NCBI GenBank assembly: GCA_937958295.1 | Contig: CALFEY010000222.1 | Location: forward strand, 1-7,454 | DNA length: 7,454 nt | Reading direction: 5' to 3' | From: an uncultured Pseudomonadota bacterium | GTDB taxonomy: Bacteria > Pseudomonadota > Gammaproteobacteria > Burkholderiales > Casimicrobiaceae | Part shown: piece after piece, positions 1 to 6,146 of the stretch | Numbering within the stretch: the first letter of the stretch is position 1 | Layout: each line of letters begins with the position of its first letter | Notes under the pieces: generated by a model | Told to the model about the DNA's origin: nothing | Seen by the model: the letters and a program-made list of their open reading frames with translations, nothing else | The model's database searches: none | Program-made: the position numbers and the translations under genes

Positions 1-939
1 ACGCTTCCCGACGGCAGCTGTAACCGCTTCTTCATTCAGCGCCTGAAGGACAAGGCGGGCAACCGTTCCAACGCCGGCAGCGAAGTCGAGTTCAGCGGCA
101 CGATGGCCATCCGCGTCGGCGCGGAAGGCGCAGGCATCCGCGAGATCATTTCGCATTCGCATCTCACGCGGCTCGATTTCGCTGTCGGCTCCGCCGGCCT
201 GATGCGGCAGACGCTGACGTTGGCGCTGAATCACGCCGCCACCCGCAACGGCTTCGGCTCTCCTCTCGCGCAGCGGCCGATGATGGCGAATGTTCTGGCC
301 GATATGGCGGTGGAGGTTGAAGCCGCGACGCTGATGGCGTTGCGCGTCGCCAAGGCGACCGATCATATCGATGCGAACGCGCAGGAAACGGCGCTGGCGC
401 GCGTGGCGACGCCGATGGCGAAATATTTCAACTGTTCGCGCGTTGTCGCCGTCGCCAACGAGGCTTTGCAATGCCATGGCGGCAACGGCTTCGTCGAGGA
501 TGGCCCGATGGCGCGCCTCTATAGAGAGGCCCCGCTCAACAGCGTGTGGGAGGGCACGGCGAACATGATGTGCATGGACGTGCGCCGCGCGATGATTCGC
601 GACTCGCGCACCATCGACGCGCTCTTCCAGGAGCTCCAGCCGCTCGCCGGGCAGGACGCCCGCTTCGACGCGCTCGTCGAGCATGCCCGGCGGCTGGTGC
701 GGGAGGCCATCGCGGACGAATTCTTCGCACGGCCGATGACCGAGACGGTGGCGCGGGCGCTGCAGGCCGCCGAGCTCCTGCGGCACAGCCCGCACGAGGT
801 GGCAGACCTGTTCCTCGCCACCCGCGGCCCTGGTGCCGCGGGTGCCTGGGGCGTGCACTTCGGCACGCTCGGCGCGGGGACGGGCTTCGCCACGGCCAGG
901 AGCATCGTTCGCCGCGCGAGCGTCTTTCACCACCCATAG
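1..939 (+). CDS. aidB: AidB-type acyl-CoA dehydrogenase, C-terminal part (5' end outside window)
   Basis: The reading frame is open from base 1 and gives 312 residues, compared with about 540 in E. coli AidB, so roughly the N-terminal 40 percent is missing. AidB proteins are flavoproteins of the isovaleryl-CoA dehydrogenase branch. They bind DNA and belong to the adaptive response to alkylating agents; their physiological substrate is unclear. Visible family marks include LKDKAGNRSNAGSEVEF near the left edge (residues 20-36), LTRLDFAVGS (55-64), the GGNGF turn (161-165) and LYREAPLNSVWEGTANMMCMDV (173-194), which closely parallels the WEG-x-x-N-x-M-C-x-D-V block of E. coli AidB. The last ~110 residues form the helical, Arg-rich C-terminal part. 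The stop is TAG at 937-939. An ordinary short-chain acyl-CoA dehydrogenase is the alternative, but the NRSNA and WEGTANMMC blocks favour AidB. No ada, alkA or alkB is visible nearby. Confidence 0.9.
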   Translation, partial: TLPDGSCNRFFIQRLKDKAGNRSNAGSEVEFSGTMAIRVGAEGAGIREIISHSHLTRLDFAVGSAGLMRQTLTLALNHAATRNGFGSPLAQRPMMANVLADMAVEVEAATLMALRVAKATDHIDANAQETALARVATPMAKYFNCSRVVAVANEALQCHGGNGFVEDGPMARLYREAPLNSVWEGTANMMCMDVRRAMIRDSRTIDALFQELQPLAGQDARFDALVEHARRLVREAIADEFFARPMTETVARALQAAELLRHSPHEVADLFLATRGPGAAGAWGVHFGTLGAGTGFATARSIVRRASVFHHP

Positions 940-951
940 CGGCGGCCGGGC

Positions 952-984
952 CGGCGGGCAGGCCTCACCCCGCGCTGCCCGCTG
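952..984 (+). terminator. GC-rich stem-loop between aidB and the ClC gene
   Basis: GCGGGCAG (954-961) pairs perfectly with CTGCCCGC (975-982) across a 13-base loop. The stem extends outward by a G-T wobble and a C-G pair to 952/984. It begins 12 bases after the aidB stop and ends 16 bases before the next start codon. There is no T-run after the stem, so it does not qualify as a standard Rho-independent terminator. It could be a 3'-end-stabilising hairpin, an attenuator, or chance in GC-rich DNA. Confidence 0.3.
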
Positions 985-1000
985 CCCGTTGCGGAAACCC

Positions 1001-2287
1001 ATGACGCCCGTGCGGAGCTTCACGGCATCGTTGTCGCTGCGCGCCTTCGGCGACGCCCGCTTCCTGCGGGCACTGGCCGGCGTGGCGCTGGCCAGCGGCG
1101 CCGTGGGCGCGATCTTCACGATCGTGCTTCAGGGCGTCGAGCGGCTTGCGTTCGGCTTCACCACCGGAACGCTCGCGGAAGCCATCAGCCACGTACCCCC
1201 GCTGCACCGCCTGGCGGCGGTCGCGCTCGGCGGCATGGCGGTCGCGCTCGCATGGTACGTGCTGCGCACGCGTGGGCCGCGCATCCCGAGCGTCGACGAG
1301 ATAGGGGAGGGCGCGAAGGTGTCGCCGCTGTGGATGCTCGCCGATACGACGCTGCAGGTGGTGAACGTGGGCCTCGGCGCGTCGATCGGTCGCGAGGGCG
1401 CGCCGCGGCAGGTCGGAGCATTGGCGGGCGCGCTCGGGGCGCAACGACTCGGGCTCGACATCGACGTGCGCCGGGTACTCGTCGCGTGCGGAGCAGGCGC
1501 CGGCCTCGCCGCGATCTACAACGTGCCCTTCGGCGGGGCGTGCTTCGCGGTGGAGGCCGTGCTCGGCCTGCGCCTCATGGCGCAGGCTCGAACCGCCGCG
1601 TGGGGCATCGCAGGATCCGCACTTGCCTGCAGCTGGCTCGCGACATGGATTGCGCGGGGCGTCGTGCCGGACCGCCCCACATACGCGCCGGGCGCGGATC
1701 CCGCGGACGGCGCGCTCTTGCTGTTCGCGCTGGTCGCCGGGCCGCTGCTGGGCGCCGCCGGTGGCGTCTTCGGCTGGCTCATCGATCGCGCGCGACGACA
1801 CGCCGCCACCGGCGCGCAGATCCTGTGGCGGATGCCGCTCGCCTACTTCGCGCTCGCCCTCATCGCGATCCCCTTCCCGCTGGTGTTAGGCAACGGTCAT
1901 GCCATGGCGCAAAACGTCCTCGCGATCACGGCGCCTCTCGGGATGGTCGCCGCCCTCGCCATCGCCAAGCCCATTGCCACGCTCCTGACCATGCTGGCCG
2001 GGGCCAGTGGCGGCCGGCTCACGCCTTCGCTCGCCACGGGCGCCGCGGCTGGGGTGGTGCTCGCCGCGCTGGCCGAAGGTCACGTCTCCGTCGCGGCGGG
2101 CAGCGCCGCAATCGTCGGGGCGGCCGCCTTCCTCGCGGGTGCCACGCGCGCGCCGCTTACCGCCGCCGTGCTGGCCCTCGAATTCACCGGCGCGATGGCG
2201 CCGGCGCCGGCAATTGTGACCGCCGTGGCCGGGGCCTCTGCCGTCACCTTGGCGTGGCAGCGCCGGCGCCGGGTTCCTGCCGCCTAG
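1001..2287 (+). CDS. ClC-family chloride channel/transporter-like protein
   Basis: A 428-residue polytopic membrane protein of the ClC family, which moves chloride or related anions either passively or in exchange for protons. The ATG at 1001 is preferred: the frame is open further upstream to 833, but that extension overlaps aidB and reads as Arg/Ala/Pro-rich shadow sequence. No good Shine-Dalgarno is visible. Hydrophobic segments lie at about residues 23-45, 70-88, 235-260, 278-297, 305-335 and 345-415. Family motifs are GREGAPRQVG (130-139, with Glu132 as the external gating glutamate), AAIYNVPFGGACFAVE (170-185) and GRLTPSLATG (338-347, the GxFxP-like loop). Departures from the E. coli transporter are RGPRIP (91-96) in place of GSGIP, Ala186 where the internal proton glutamate (Glu203) sits, and a C-terminus ending before a helix R with the chloride-binding tyrosine. 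No CBS domains follow. A passive channel or an anion other than chloride is possible. The family call is firm; the substrate is not. Confidence 0.87.
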   Translation: MTPVRSFTASLSLRAFGDARFLRALAGVALASGAVGAIFTIVLQGVERLAFGFTTGTLAEAISHVPPLHRLAAVALGGMAVALAWYVLRTRGPRIPSVDEIGEGAKVSPLWMLADTTLQVVNVGLGASIGREGAPRQVGALAGALGAQRLGLDIDVRRVLVACGAGAGLAAIYNVPFGGACFAVEAVLGLRLMAQARTAAWGIAGSALACSWLATWIARGVVPDRPTYAPGADPADGALLLFALVAGPLLGAAGGVFGWLIDRARRHAATGAQILWRMPLAYFALALIAIPFPLVLGNGHAMAQNVLAITAPLGMVAALAIAKPIATLLTMLAGASGGRLTPSLATGAAAGVVLAALAEGHVSVAAGSAAIVGAAAFLAGATRAPLTAAVLALEFTGAMAPAPAIVTAVAGASAVTLAWQRRRRVPAA

Positions 2288-2328
2288 AGAACGCGGCGCG
2301 CTTGGGTCCGCCGAAGGGTGGCCGTTGC

Positions 2329-2343
2329 GGGGTACGGTACCCC
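2329..2343. promoter_or_regulatory. Near-perfect palindrome upstream of the sulfatase gene
   Basis: GGGGTAC (2329-2335), one G, then GTACCCC (2337-2343) form a perfect 7-bp dyad with a single central base. It lies 42 bases after the ClC stop and 130 bases before the sulfatase start, in the only sizeable gap between the two genes. The symmetry suits a dimeric repressor or activator. As RNA it could only form a 6-bp stem with a 3-base loop and no T-run, so a terminator is less likely. No regulator gene is nearby to pair it with. Confidence 0.35.
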
Positions 2344-2458
2344 TGAAATCCTTGAGCACCGTCAACGCCGGCGCCGTCCCGTTCCTACACAATGTCCTCC
2401 GACGGCGGTCTGGCCGCTCGAGGGGCCGCGCTTGCGCGCGACTCCGGCGGTTTCTGGA

Positions 2459-2470
2459 TGGGGGGAGACA
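2459..2470 (+). promoter_or_regulatory. Ribosome binding site fixing the sulfatase start
   Basis: A GGGGGGAGA run lies a few bases before the ATG at 2473, close to the Shine-Dalgarno consensus (GGAG core) with good spacing. The same frame also has an ATG at 2392, but that start has no such site and would place 27 polar, non-signal residues before the signal peptide. The RBS and signal peptide together favour the 2473 start. Confidence 0.75.
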
Positions 2471-2472
2471 GA

Positions 2473-4983
2473 ATGAGATCGACAAACGCGGCGTGGATCG
2501 CACTGCTGGCCGTGGTGGGCCTTGGGGTGGCAAGCGTGGCACAGGCGCAGCAGGTCACCGGCACCGTCGGGTCGCCCAGCGCCACGACGTCGCTGAGCGG
2601 CAAGCAACTGCCCCCGCCGGACCCCAGGTTCGGCGGCGTCATCAAGGACGACGCGCTACGCTCCAAGCCGTGGTGGGCCCCGCGCGTGGTCCCGCCCAAG
2701 GGCGCGCCCAACGTCCTCCTCATCATCACCGACGATGCCGGTTTTGGCGTTCCGAGCACGTTCGGCGGCGTCATTCCCACGCCGACAATGGATCGTCTCG
2801 CTCGCGACGGCCTGCGCTACAACCGCGTCTTCTCCACCGCGCTGTGCTCGCCCACGCGCGCCGCACTGATCACGGGGCGCAACCACCACTCGGCAGGATT
2901 CGGGGTGATCTCCGAGCAGTCCACGGGCTTTCCTGGCTACAACAGCATCATCGACCGCGACAAGGCCACCATCGGGCGCATCCTGCTCGACAATGGCTAC
3001 AACACCTCGTGGTTCGGCAAGGATCACAACGTTCCGGCCTTTGCCGCCAGCCAGTCGGGCCCCTTCGACCAGTGGCCATCGGGCATGGGCTTCGAATATT
3101 TCTACGGCTTCGTGGGCGGCGACGCCAACCAGTGGCAGCCCAACCTGTTTCGCAATACCACCCAGATCTATCCCTTCCAGGACAAGCCGGGTTGGAACCT
3201 CATCACGGGCATGGCCGACGACGCGATCGACTACATGACGCGGATGCACCAGATCAATCCGGGCAAGCCGATCTTCATCAAGTACGCGCCCGGAGCTACC
3301 CACGCGCCGCACCATCCCACCAAGGAGTGGGTGGACAAGATCAGCAAGATGAAGCTCTTCGACGATGGCTGGAACAAGTTGCGCGAGCGCATCTTCGACA
3401 ACCAGAAGCGCCTGGGCGTGATCCCCCAGGACGCCAAGCTGCCGCCATGGCCCAAGGACGTGCTCAAGGAATGGGACCAGTTGGCGGCAGAGGAGAAGAA
3501 GCTCTTCATCCGGCAGGTGGAGGTGTTCGCCGCGTATGCCGCTTACAACGATCACGAGATCGGTCGCGTGGTGCAGGCCTTCGAGGATCTGGGCCGGCTC
3601 GACAACACGCTGATCATCTACATCAACGGCGACAACGGCACGAGCGCGGAGGGCGGTCCGATGGGCACGCCCAACGAGGTCGCGTTCTTCAACGGCCTCA
3701 ATGAACTGCCGGTCGACGTGCAGATGAAGTTCTACGACGTGTGGGGCACCGAACAGACCTACAACCACATGGCGGCAGGGTGGTCGTGGGCGTTCGACAC
3801 GCCGTTCCCGTGGTTCAAGCAGAACGCCTCGCAGCTCGGCGGCATCAACCAGAACATGGTCGTGTCGTGGCCCGCGCGGATCAAGGACAAGGGCGGCATG
3901 CGCCAGCAGTTCGTGCATGTGATCGATGTCGTGCCCACCATCCTCGAGGCCGCAGGTCTGCCCGCTCCGGATTACGTCGATGGCATCCGGCAGAAGCCCA
4001 TCGAAGGCACGAGCTTCGCCTATACCTTCGACGCGAAGAATGCGAAGGTGCCGTCCCGTCACCGCACGCAATACTTCGAGATGATGGGGCAATGGGCGCT
4101 CTATCACGATGGCTGGTTCCTCAGCACGAAGGTGAACCGCGCGCCCTGGCAGGCCTTCGGCCCCGCCAACCCCGATCCTCTCAACAACCAGACGCTCGAG
4201 CTCTTCGACCTCAACACCGATTTCGCCCAGGCCGAGAACGTGGCCGCGAAGCATCCGCAGAAGGTCAAGGAGATGAAGCGGATGTTCGTGGCCGAGGCTC
4301 GCAAGCACCAGGTGTTTCCGCTCGACGCCTCCGTCGCCGCACGCATCGTGGCGCCGCGCCCCAACATCACGGCCGGCCGCTCCGAGTTCGTGTACATGCG
4401 TCCGATGGTCGGCCTTCCGCAAGGCGACTCGCCGCTGCTGCTCAACACGTCGTACACCGTCACCGCCGATATCGACGTGCCGGCGACGGGCGCCGAGGGA
4501 ATGATCCTGACATCGGGCGGCCGCTTCGGGGGCTACGGCTTCTACCTGCTGAAAGGCAAGCCGGTGTTCCTGTGGAATCTCGTCGACCTCGAGCGCCTCA
4601 AGTGGGAAGGGCCCGAAGCCCTCGCGCCGGGCCGGCACACGGTGGAGTTCGACTTCAAGTACGAGGGCAGCGGTGCAGGCACACTCGCCTTCAACAATTT
4701 CAGCGGAGTCGGTCGCCCGGGTACCGGTGTGCTCAAGGTGGACGGCAAGGCAGTGGCCACTCGCAGGATGGAGAAGACGCTCCCCATGATTCTGCAATGG
4801 GACGAGAGCTTCGACGTGGGCTCGGACACGCTCACCGGCGTGAATGATGCCGACTACAAGCCGCCCTTCGCGCTGACCGCCAAGCTCAACAAGCTCACCG
4901 TCAAGCTCGATCGCCCGCAGCTGTCGCCCGCGGAGCTCAAGAAGCTGGAAGCCGCGATGCAGGAGAAGGCCAAGGCGGACTGA
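2473..4983 (+). CDS. Exported Cys-type arylsulfatase (sulfatase family S1)
   Basis: An 836-residue sulfatase, which hydrolyses sulfate esters using a formylglycine made from an active-site cysteine. A Sec signal peptide covers residues 1-25: Arg2, a hydrophobic core around 7-20, and AQA before the predicted cut, so it should act in the periplasm or outside. The signature C125-S-P-T-R129 is intact. By alignment from memory to Pseudomonas AtsA, the metal and sulfate ligands are Asp87, Asp88, Lys183 and His185 (GKDHN), His277 (ATHAPHH), Asp387 and Asn388 (GDNG) and Lys449 (PWFKQ); all are present. GGIN (456-459) replaces the usual GGIR. The catalytic domain ends near residue 620. The remaining ~210 residues form a C-terminal beta-rich region with LAPGRHTVEFDF (717-728) and a charged helical tail, as in the large ~780-aa arylsulfatase group. 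No formylglycine-generating enzyme or sulfate-uptake gene is in the window, so maturation must come from elsewhere. The substrate cannot be told from sequence. Codon use is uniformly GC-rich and fits a native gene. Confidence 0.93.
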   Translation: MRSTNAAWIALLAVVGLGVASVAQAQQVTGTVGSPSATTSLSGKQLPPPDPRFGGVIKDDALRSKPWWAPRVVPPKGAPNVLLIITDDAGFGVPSTFGGVIPTPTMDRLARDGLRYNRVFSTALCSPTRAALITGRNHHSAGFGVISEQSTGFPGYNSIIDRDKATIGRILLDNGYNTSWFGKDHNVPAFAASQSGPFDQWPSGMGFEYFYGFVGGDANQWQPNLFRNTTQIYPFQDKPGWNLITGMADDAIDYMTRMHQINPGKPIFIKYAPGATHAPHHPTKEWVDKISKMKLFDDGWNKLRERIFDNQKRLGVIPQDAKLPPWPKDVLKEWDQLAAEEKKLFIRQVEVFAAYAAYNDHEIGRVVQAFEDLGRLDNTLIIYINGDNGTSAEGGPMGTPNEVAFFNGLNELPVDVQMKFYDVWGTEQTYNHMAAGWSWAFDTPFPWFKQNASQLGGINQNMVVSWPARIKDKGGMRQQFVHVIDVVPTILEAAGLPAPDYVDGIRQKPIEGTSFAYTFDAKNAKVPSRHRTQYFEMMGQWALYHDGWFLSTKVNRAPWQAFGPANPDPLNNQTLELFDLNTDFAQAENVAAKHPQKVKEMKRMFVAEARKHQVFPLDASVAARIVAPRPNITAGRSEFVYMRPMVGLPQGDSPLLLNTSYTVTADIDVPATGAEGMILTSGGRFGGYGFYLLKGKPVFLWNLVDLERLKWEGPEALAPGRHTVEFDFKYEGSGAGTLAFNNFSGVGRPGTGVLKVDGKAVATRRMEKTLPMILQWDESFDVGSDTLTGVNDADYKPPFALTAKLNKLTVKLDRPQLSPAELKKLEAAMQEKAKAD

Positions 4984-4989
4984 AGGGGA

Positions 4990-5005
4990 CGGGCGGGAGC
5001 GCCCG
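4990..5005 (+). terminator. Hairpin just after the sulfatase stop
   Basis: CGGGCG (4990-4995), loop GGAG, CGCCCG (5000-5005) form a perfect 6-bp GC stem starting 7 bases after the TGA. Position fits a transcription end, but no T-run follows (GCTGCT comes next), so it is only a candidate or a 3'-protecting hairpin. Confidence 0.35.
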
Positions 5006-5123
5006 GCTGCTCAAGGGCGAGGGCAGGGTAGGCCTTCTTGCCAGGCGTGCTACCGCTGCGGTGCGCGCGAGGCGGTGTCGGGGCCGTATATCCCGTGACC
5101 CACCCGGCCGCGACCAGGGCGTG

Positions 5124-5151
5124 GCCCACTGCCCGAGAGCGGGAAGTGGGC
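5124..5151. terminator. Long stem-loop in the gap between the sulfatase and the next gene
   Basis: GCCCACT (5124-5130) pairs with AGTGGGC (5145-5151). After one G-A mismatch, CCCG (5132-5135) pairs with CGGG (5140-5143) around the loop AGAG. That is 11 base pairs with one mismatch and a 4-base loop, and two G-T wobbles can extend it outward. It is the strongest hairpin I found in the window. No T-run follows on either strand. It could be a bidirectional transcription end between the converging-in-time units, an mRNA-stabilising structure, or part of a small RNA. The rest of the 297-base gap (4984-5280) holds only the hairpin at 4990 and the promoter and leader described separately. Confidence 0.45.
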
Positions 5152-5194
5152 TGGGGGACCTACCGATGGCCTATGCAACGAGCCGCCATCAGGT

Positions 5195-5203
5195 TGCTAT
5201 GAT
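5195..5203 (+). promoter_or_regulatory. Extended -10 promoter candidate with flanking dyad
   Basis: TGCTATGAT (5195-5203) matches the extended -10 form TG-n-TATAAT with one mismatch in the hexamer. There is no convincing -35 at 17-18 bases, as expected for extended -10 promoters. A 5-bp dyad, GCAAC (5175-5179) and GTTGC (5193-5197), overlaps its upstream edge and could be an operator. Transcription would start near 5210, about 70 bases before the ATG at 5281. Confidence 0.45.
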
Positions 5204-5212
5204 CCGAACGCG

Positions 5213-5234
5213 GCGCCCGAGGCAACCCGGGCGC
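5213..5234 (+). other. Leader hairpin at the start of the predicted transcript
   Basis: GCGCCCG (5213-5219) and CGGGCGC (5228-5234) pair perfectly around an 8-base loop. If the promoter at 5195-5203 is used, the stem lies at the very 5' end of the mRNA, a position that often protects transcripts from decay. It does not cover the start codon at 5281. Confidence 0.35.
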
Positions 5235-5280
5235 ACTTCCCGATGTTTCCGGCAAGACATTCCCGCGTTCTTCTGCTGCC

Positions 5281-5775
5281 ATGACCGACACCTCAGAAAT
5301 CTCCTCCGACCCCTTGCACGACGCGCGCCTGTGGCGTGACGACGGCTGGACCGCGCGCGTGGTGAAGAACGAGGACGACGACGGCTGGGCGGTCGAGATG
5401 ACGAAGGACGGCGAGCCGGAGCCCGCGCTGGTTGGACCCTGGACCATGGGGCGCGACAAAAAGAATCCCAAGCCGCTTGATGCCGCGGCATTCAACACCC
5501 TCGTCAAGACGGCACACGAAGTTCGCCGCCGCCACGAGCAGCACATGCACGCGCTGCTGCACAAGAAGGTCGTGGTCGGTAGCGGCGACGGCGAGATCGT
5601 TGTGACGCTGGACATCACCGTGGAGGATGACGCGCCGTCCGCGTTGTTGATGGCGAGGCCTGCGTTGGACCCGGGTGGCGCGGCGCTCGCGGAGGTAAGG
5701 GTTGACGCGTCGTTCCGACTGACAGTGGCGAGCGCGCAAGCGTGGATCGCTGGAGGCTATCGGCGGCCGGGGTAA
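5281..5775 (+). CDS. Conserved-looking hypothetical protein, 164 aa
   Basis: I do not recognise a named family, though the N-terminal block looks like a conserved uncharacterised proteobacterial protein. Third positions are strongly G/C across most of the frame and the translation is well balanced, so it is very likely real. No signal peptide or membrane segment is present; a cytoplasmic protein is expected. Residues 12-65 are acidic and Trp-rich (LWRDDGWTARVVKN, DDDGWAVEM, GPWTMGRDKKNPKPLD). Residues 68-97 look like an amphipathic, His/Arg-rich helix (VRRRHEQHMHALLHKK). Residues 97-115 are a beta-like stretch, and 140-160 end in SAQAWIAGGYRRP. The ATG at 5281 is the only good start in frame back to about 5240. 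No clear Shine-Dalgarno precedes it, which is odd; the transcript may instead depend on the leader. It appears to be its own transcription unit and ends 52 bases before the Xer site. Function unknown. Confidence 0.75.
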   Translation: MTDTSEISSDPLHDARLWRDDGWTARVVKNEDDDGWAVEMTKDGEPEPALVGPWTMGRDKKNPKPLDAAAFNTLVKTAHEVRRRHEQHMHALLHKKVVVGSGDGEIVVTLDITVEDDAPSALLMARPALDPGGAALAEVRVDASFRLTVASAQAWIAGGYRRPG

Positions 5776-5827
5776 GCGGCGCTGGGTTGGGAGGTCTGCG
5801 CGAGCCGTGTCGGCCGCCGAGTTTATG

Positions 5828-5855
5828 ATTTTACATAATACAAATTATGCGCCAA
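5828..5855 (-). other. dif: dif-like XerC/XerD recombination site
   Basis: Read on the minus strand, the site is XerC arm TTGGCGCATAA (5855-5845), central hexamer TTTGTA (5844-5839) and XerD arm TTATGTAAAAT (5838-5828). Against E. coli dif (GGTGCGCATAA, TGTATA, TTATGTTAAAT, from memory), the inner 8 bases of the XerC arm, 10 of 11 in the XerD arm and 4 of 6 central bases agree: 22 of 28 in all. It stands out as an AT-rich island in GC-rich sequence and is not explained by a gene. XerC and XerD act at such sites to resolve chromosome dimers. Some phages and genomic islands without a working integrase also use them to integrate. The non-canonical centre and altered XerD arm favour, but do not prove, an element-derived or hybrid site. 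Confidence 0.8.
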
Positions 5856-5903
5856 CCGGTGCGGGGGATGCCCTGCGGATTCGGTGCGACAACGGGCAGT
5901 GCA

Positions 5904-6080
5904 TCAACCAAAAGATCTTAGCTCTCGAGGTTGCCGGGGCCCGTAGCGCTCCGCCTGCTCATCCTTCAAGTAACGCTTTACCGTGTTCCGCGAGCAACCC
6001 AGCTGCCTCGCGATCTCCCGGATTGCAACGCCGCGACGGGCGAGCACCTTGATCTCCACTGCCTGCTCCTGAGTCAGCAT
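5904..6080 (-). pseudogene. istA: IS21-family transposase IstA, truncated N-terminal fragment
   Basis: The frame starts at ATG 6080 (MLTQEQAVEIKVL) and keeps about 52 residues of IstA: the helix-turn-helix IREIARQLGCSRNTVKRYL (20-38) and the conserved tail DEQAERYGPRQPR (40-52). Homology stops at 5925; six foreign residues follow before a TGA at 5904-5906. Full IstA proteins run to roughly 400-500 residues with a DDE catalytic core, so this fragment cannot transpose. An ATG at 6104 in the same frame would add eight residues (MAAFWPPT). The 6080 start is preferred because family members usually begin at this point. No istB is present. The sharp break after RQPR marks a deletion or recombination junction. 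Confidence 0.87.
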
Positions 6081-6084
6081 CGTC

Positions 6085-6102
6085 GGCGGCCAAAAAGCCG
6101 CC
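6085..6102 (-). other. Hairpin overlapping the istA translation start region
   Basis: GGCGGC (6102-6097 on the minus strand) and GCCGCC (6090-6085) pair perfectly around a six-base loop, ending four bases before the istA ATG at 6080. In transcripts entering from outside the IS it would hide the start region. Many insertion sequences use this arrangement to limit transposase made by read-through; that role here is inferred. Confidence 0.4.
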
Positions 6103-6114
6103 ATCCTCGCCCAG

Positions 6115-6146
6115 GTGGGTCACTTTCACTCCGACGACGTGGGTCA
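6115..6146 (-). repeat. Two TGACCCAC terminal repeats of the IS21 end
   Basis: Exact 8-base direct repeats lie at 6139-6146 and 6115-6122 on the minus strand, 24 bases apart. The outer copy begins at the point where tyrosine recombinase similarity ends. Such repeats are the transposase binding sites at IS21 ends. Confidence 0.7.

Larger units (their letters stand above)
5925..6146 (-). mobile_element. Left-end remnant of an IS21-family insertion sequence
   Basis: The remnant runs from the outer end at about 6146 to the truncation at about 5925. On the minus strand the end begins TGACCCACGTCG and repeats TGACCCAC 24 bases further in. IS21 elements carry multiple short terminal repeats bound by IstA, and their ends start with TG. 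The istA start follows. Most of istA, all of istB and the right end are missing. The outer end lies inside a tyrosine recombinase frame, showing that the IS inserted into that gene. Confidence 0.8.

Noticed and set aside
833..1000. N-terminal extension of the ClC frame upstream of 1001
   Set aside because: It overlaps aidB by more than 100 bases and gives low-complexity Arg/Ala/Pro sequence. The ATG at 1001 puts the start right before the first membrane segment.
2392..2472. Longer sulfatase start at 2392
   Set aside because: It would bury the signal peptide behind 27 residues and ignore the strong ribosome binding site before 2473.
2656..4797. A 713-residue open frame on the minus strand inside the sulfatase gene
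   Set aside because: It is the antisense shadow of a GC-rich gene: the composition is Val/Arg/His/Glu-heavy and no family is recognisable, while the plus strand encodes a full sulfatase.
5807..6052. 81-residue plus-strand frame across the Xer site
   Set aside because: It runs antisense to the recognised IstA fragment and includes the AT-rich Xer arms; best read as chance.
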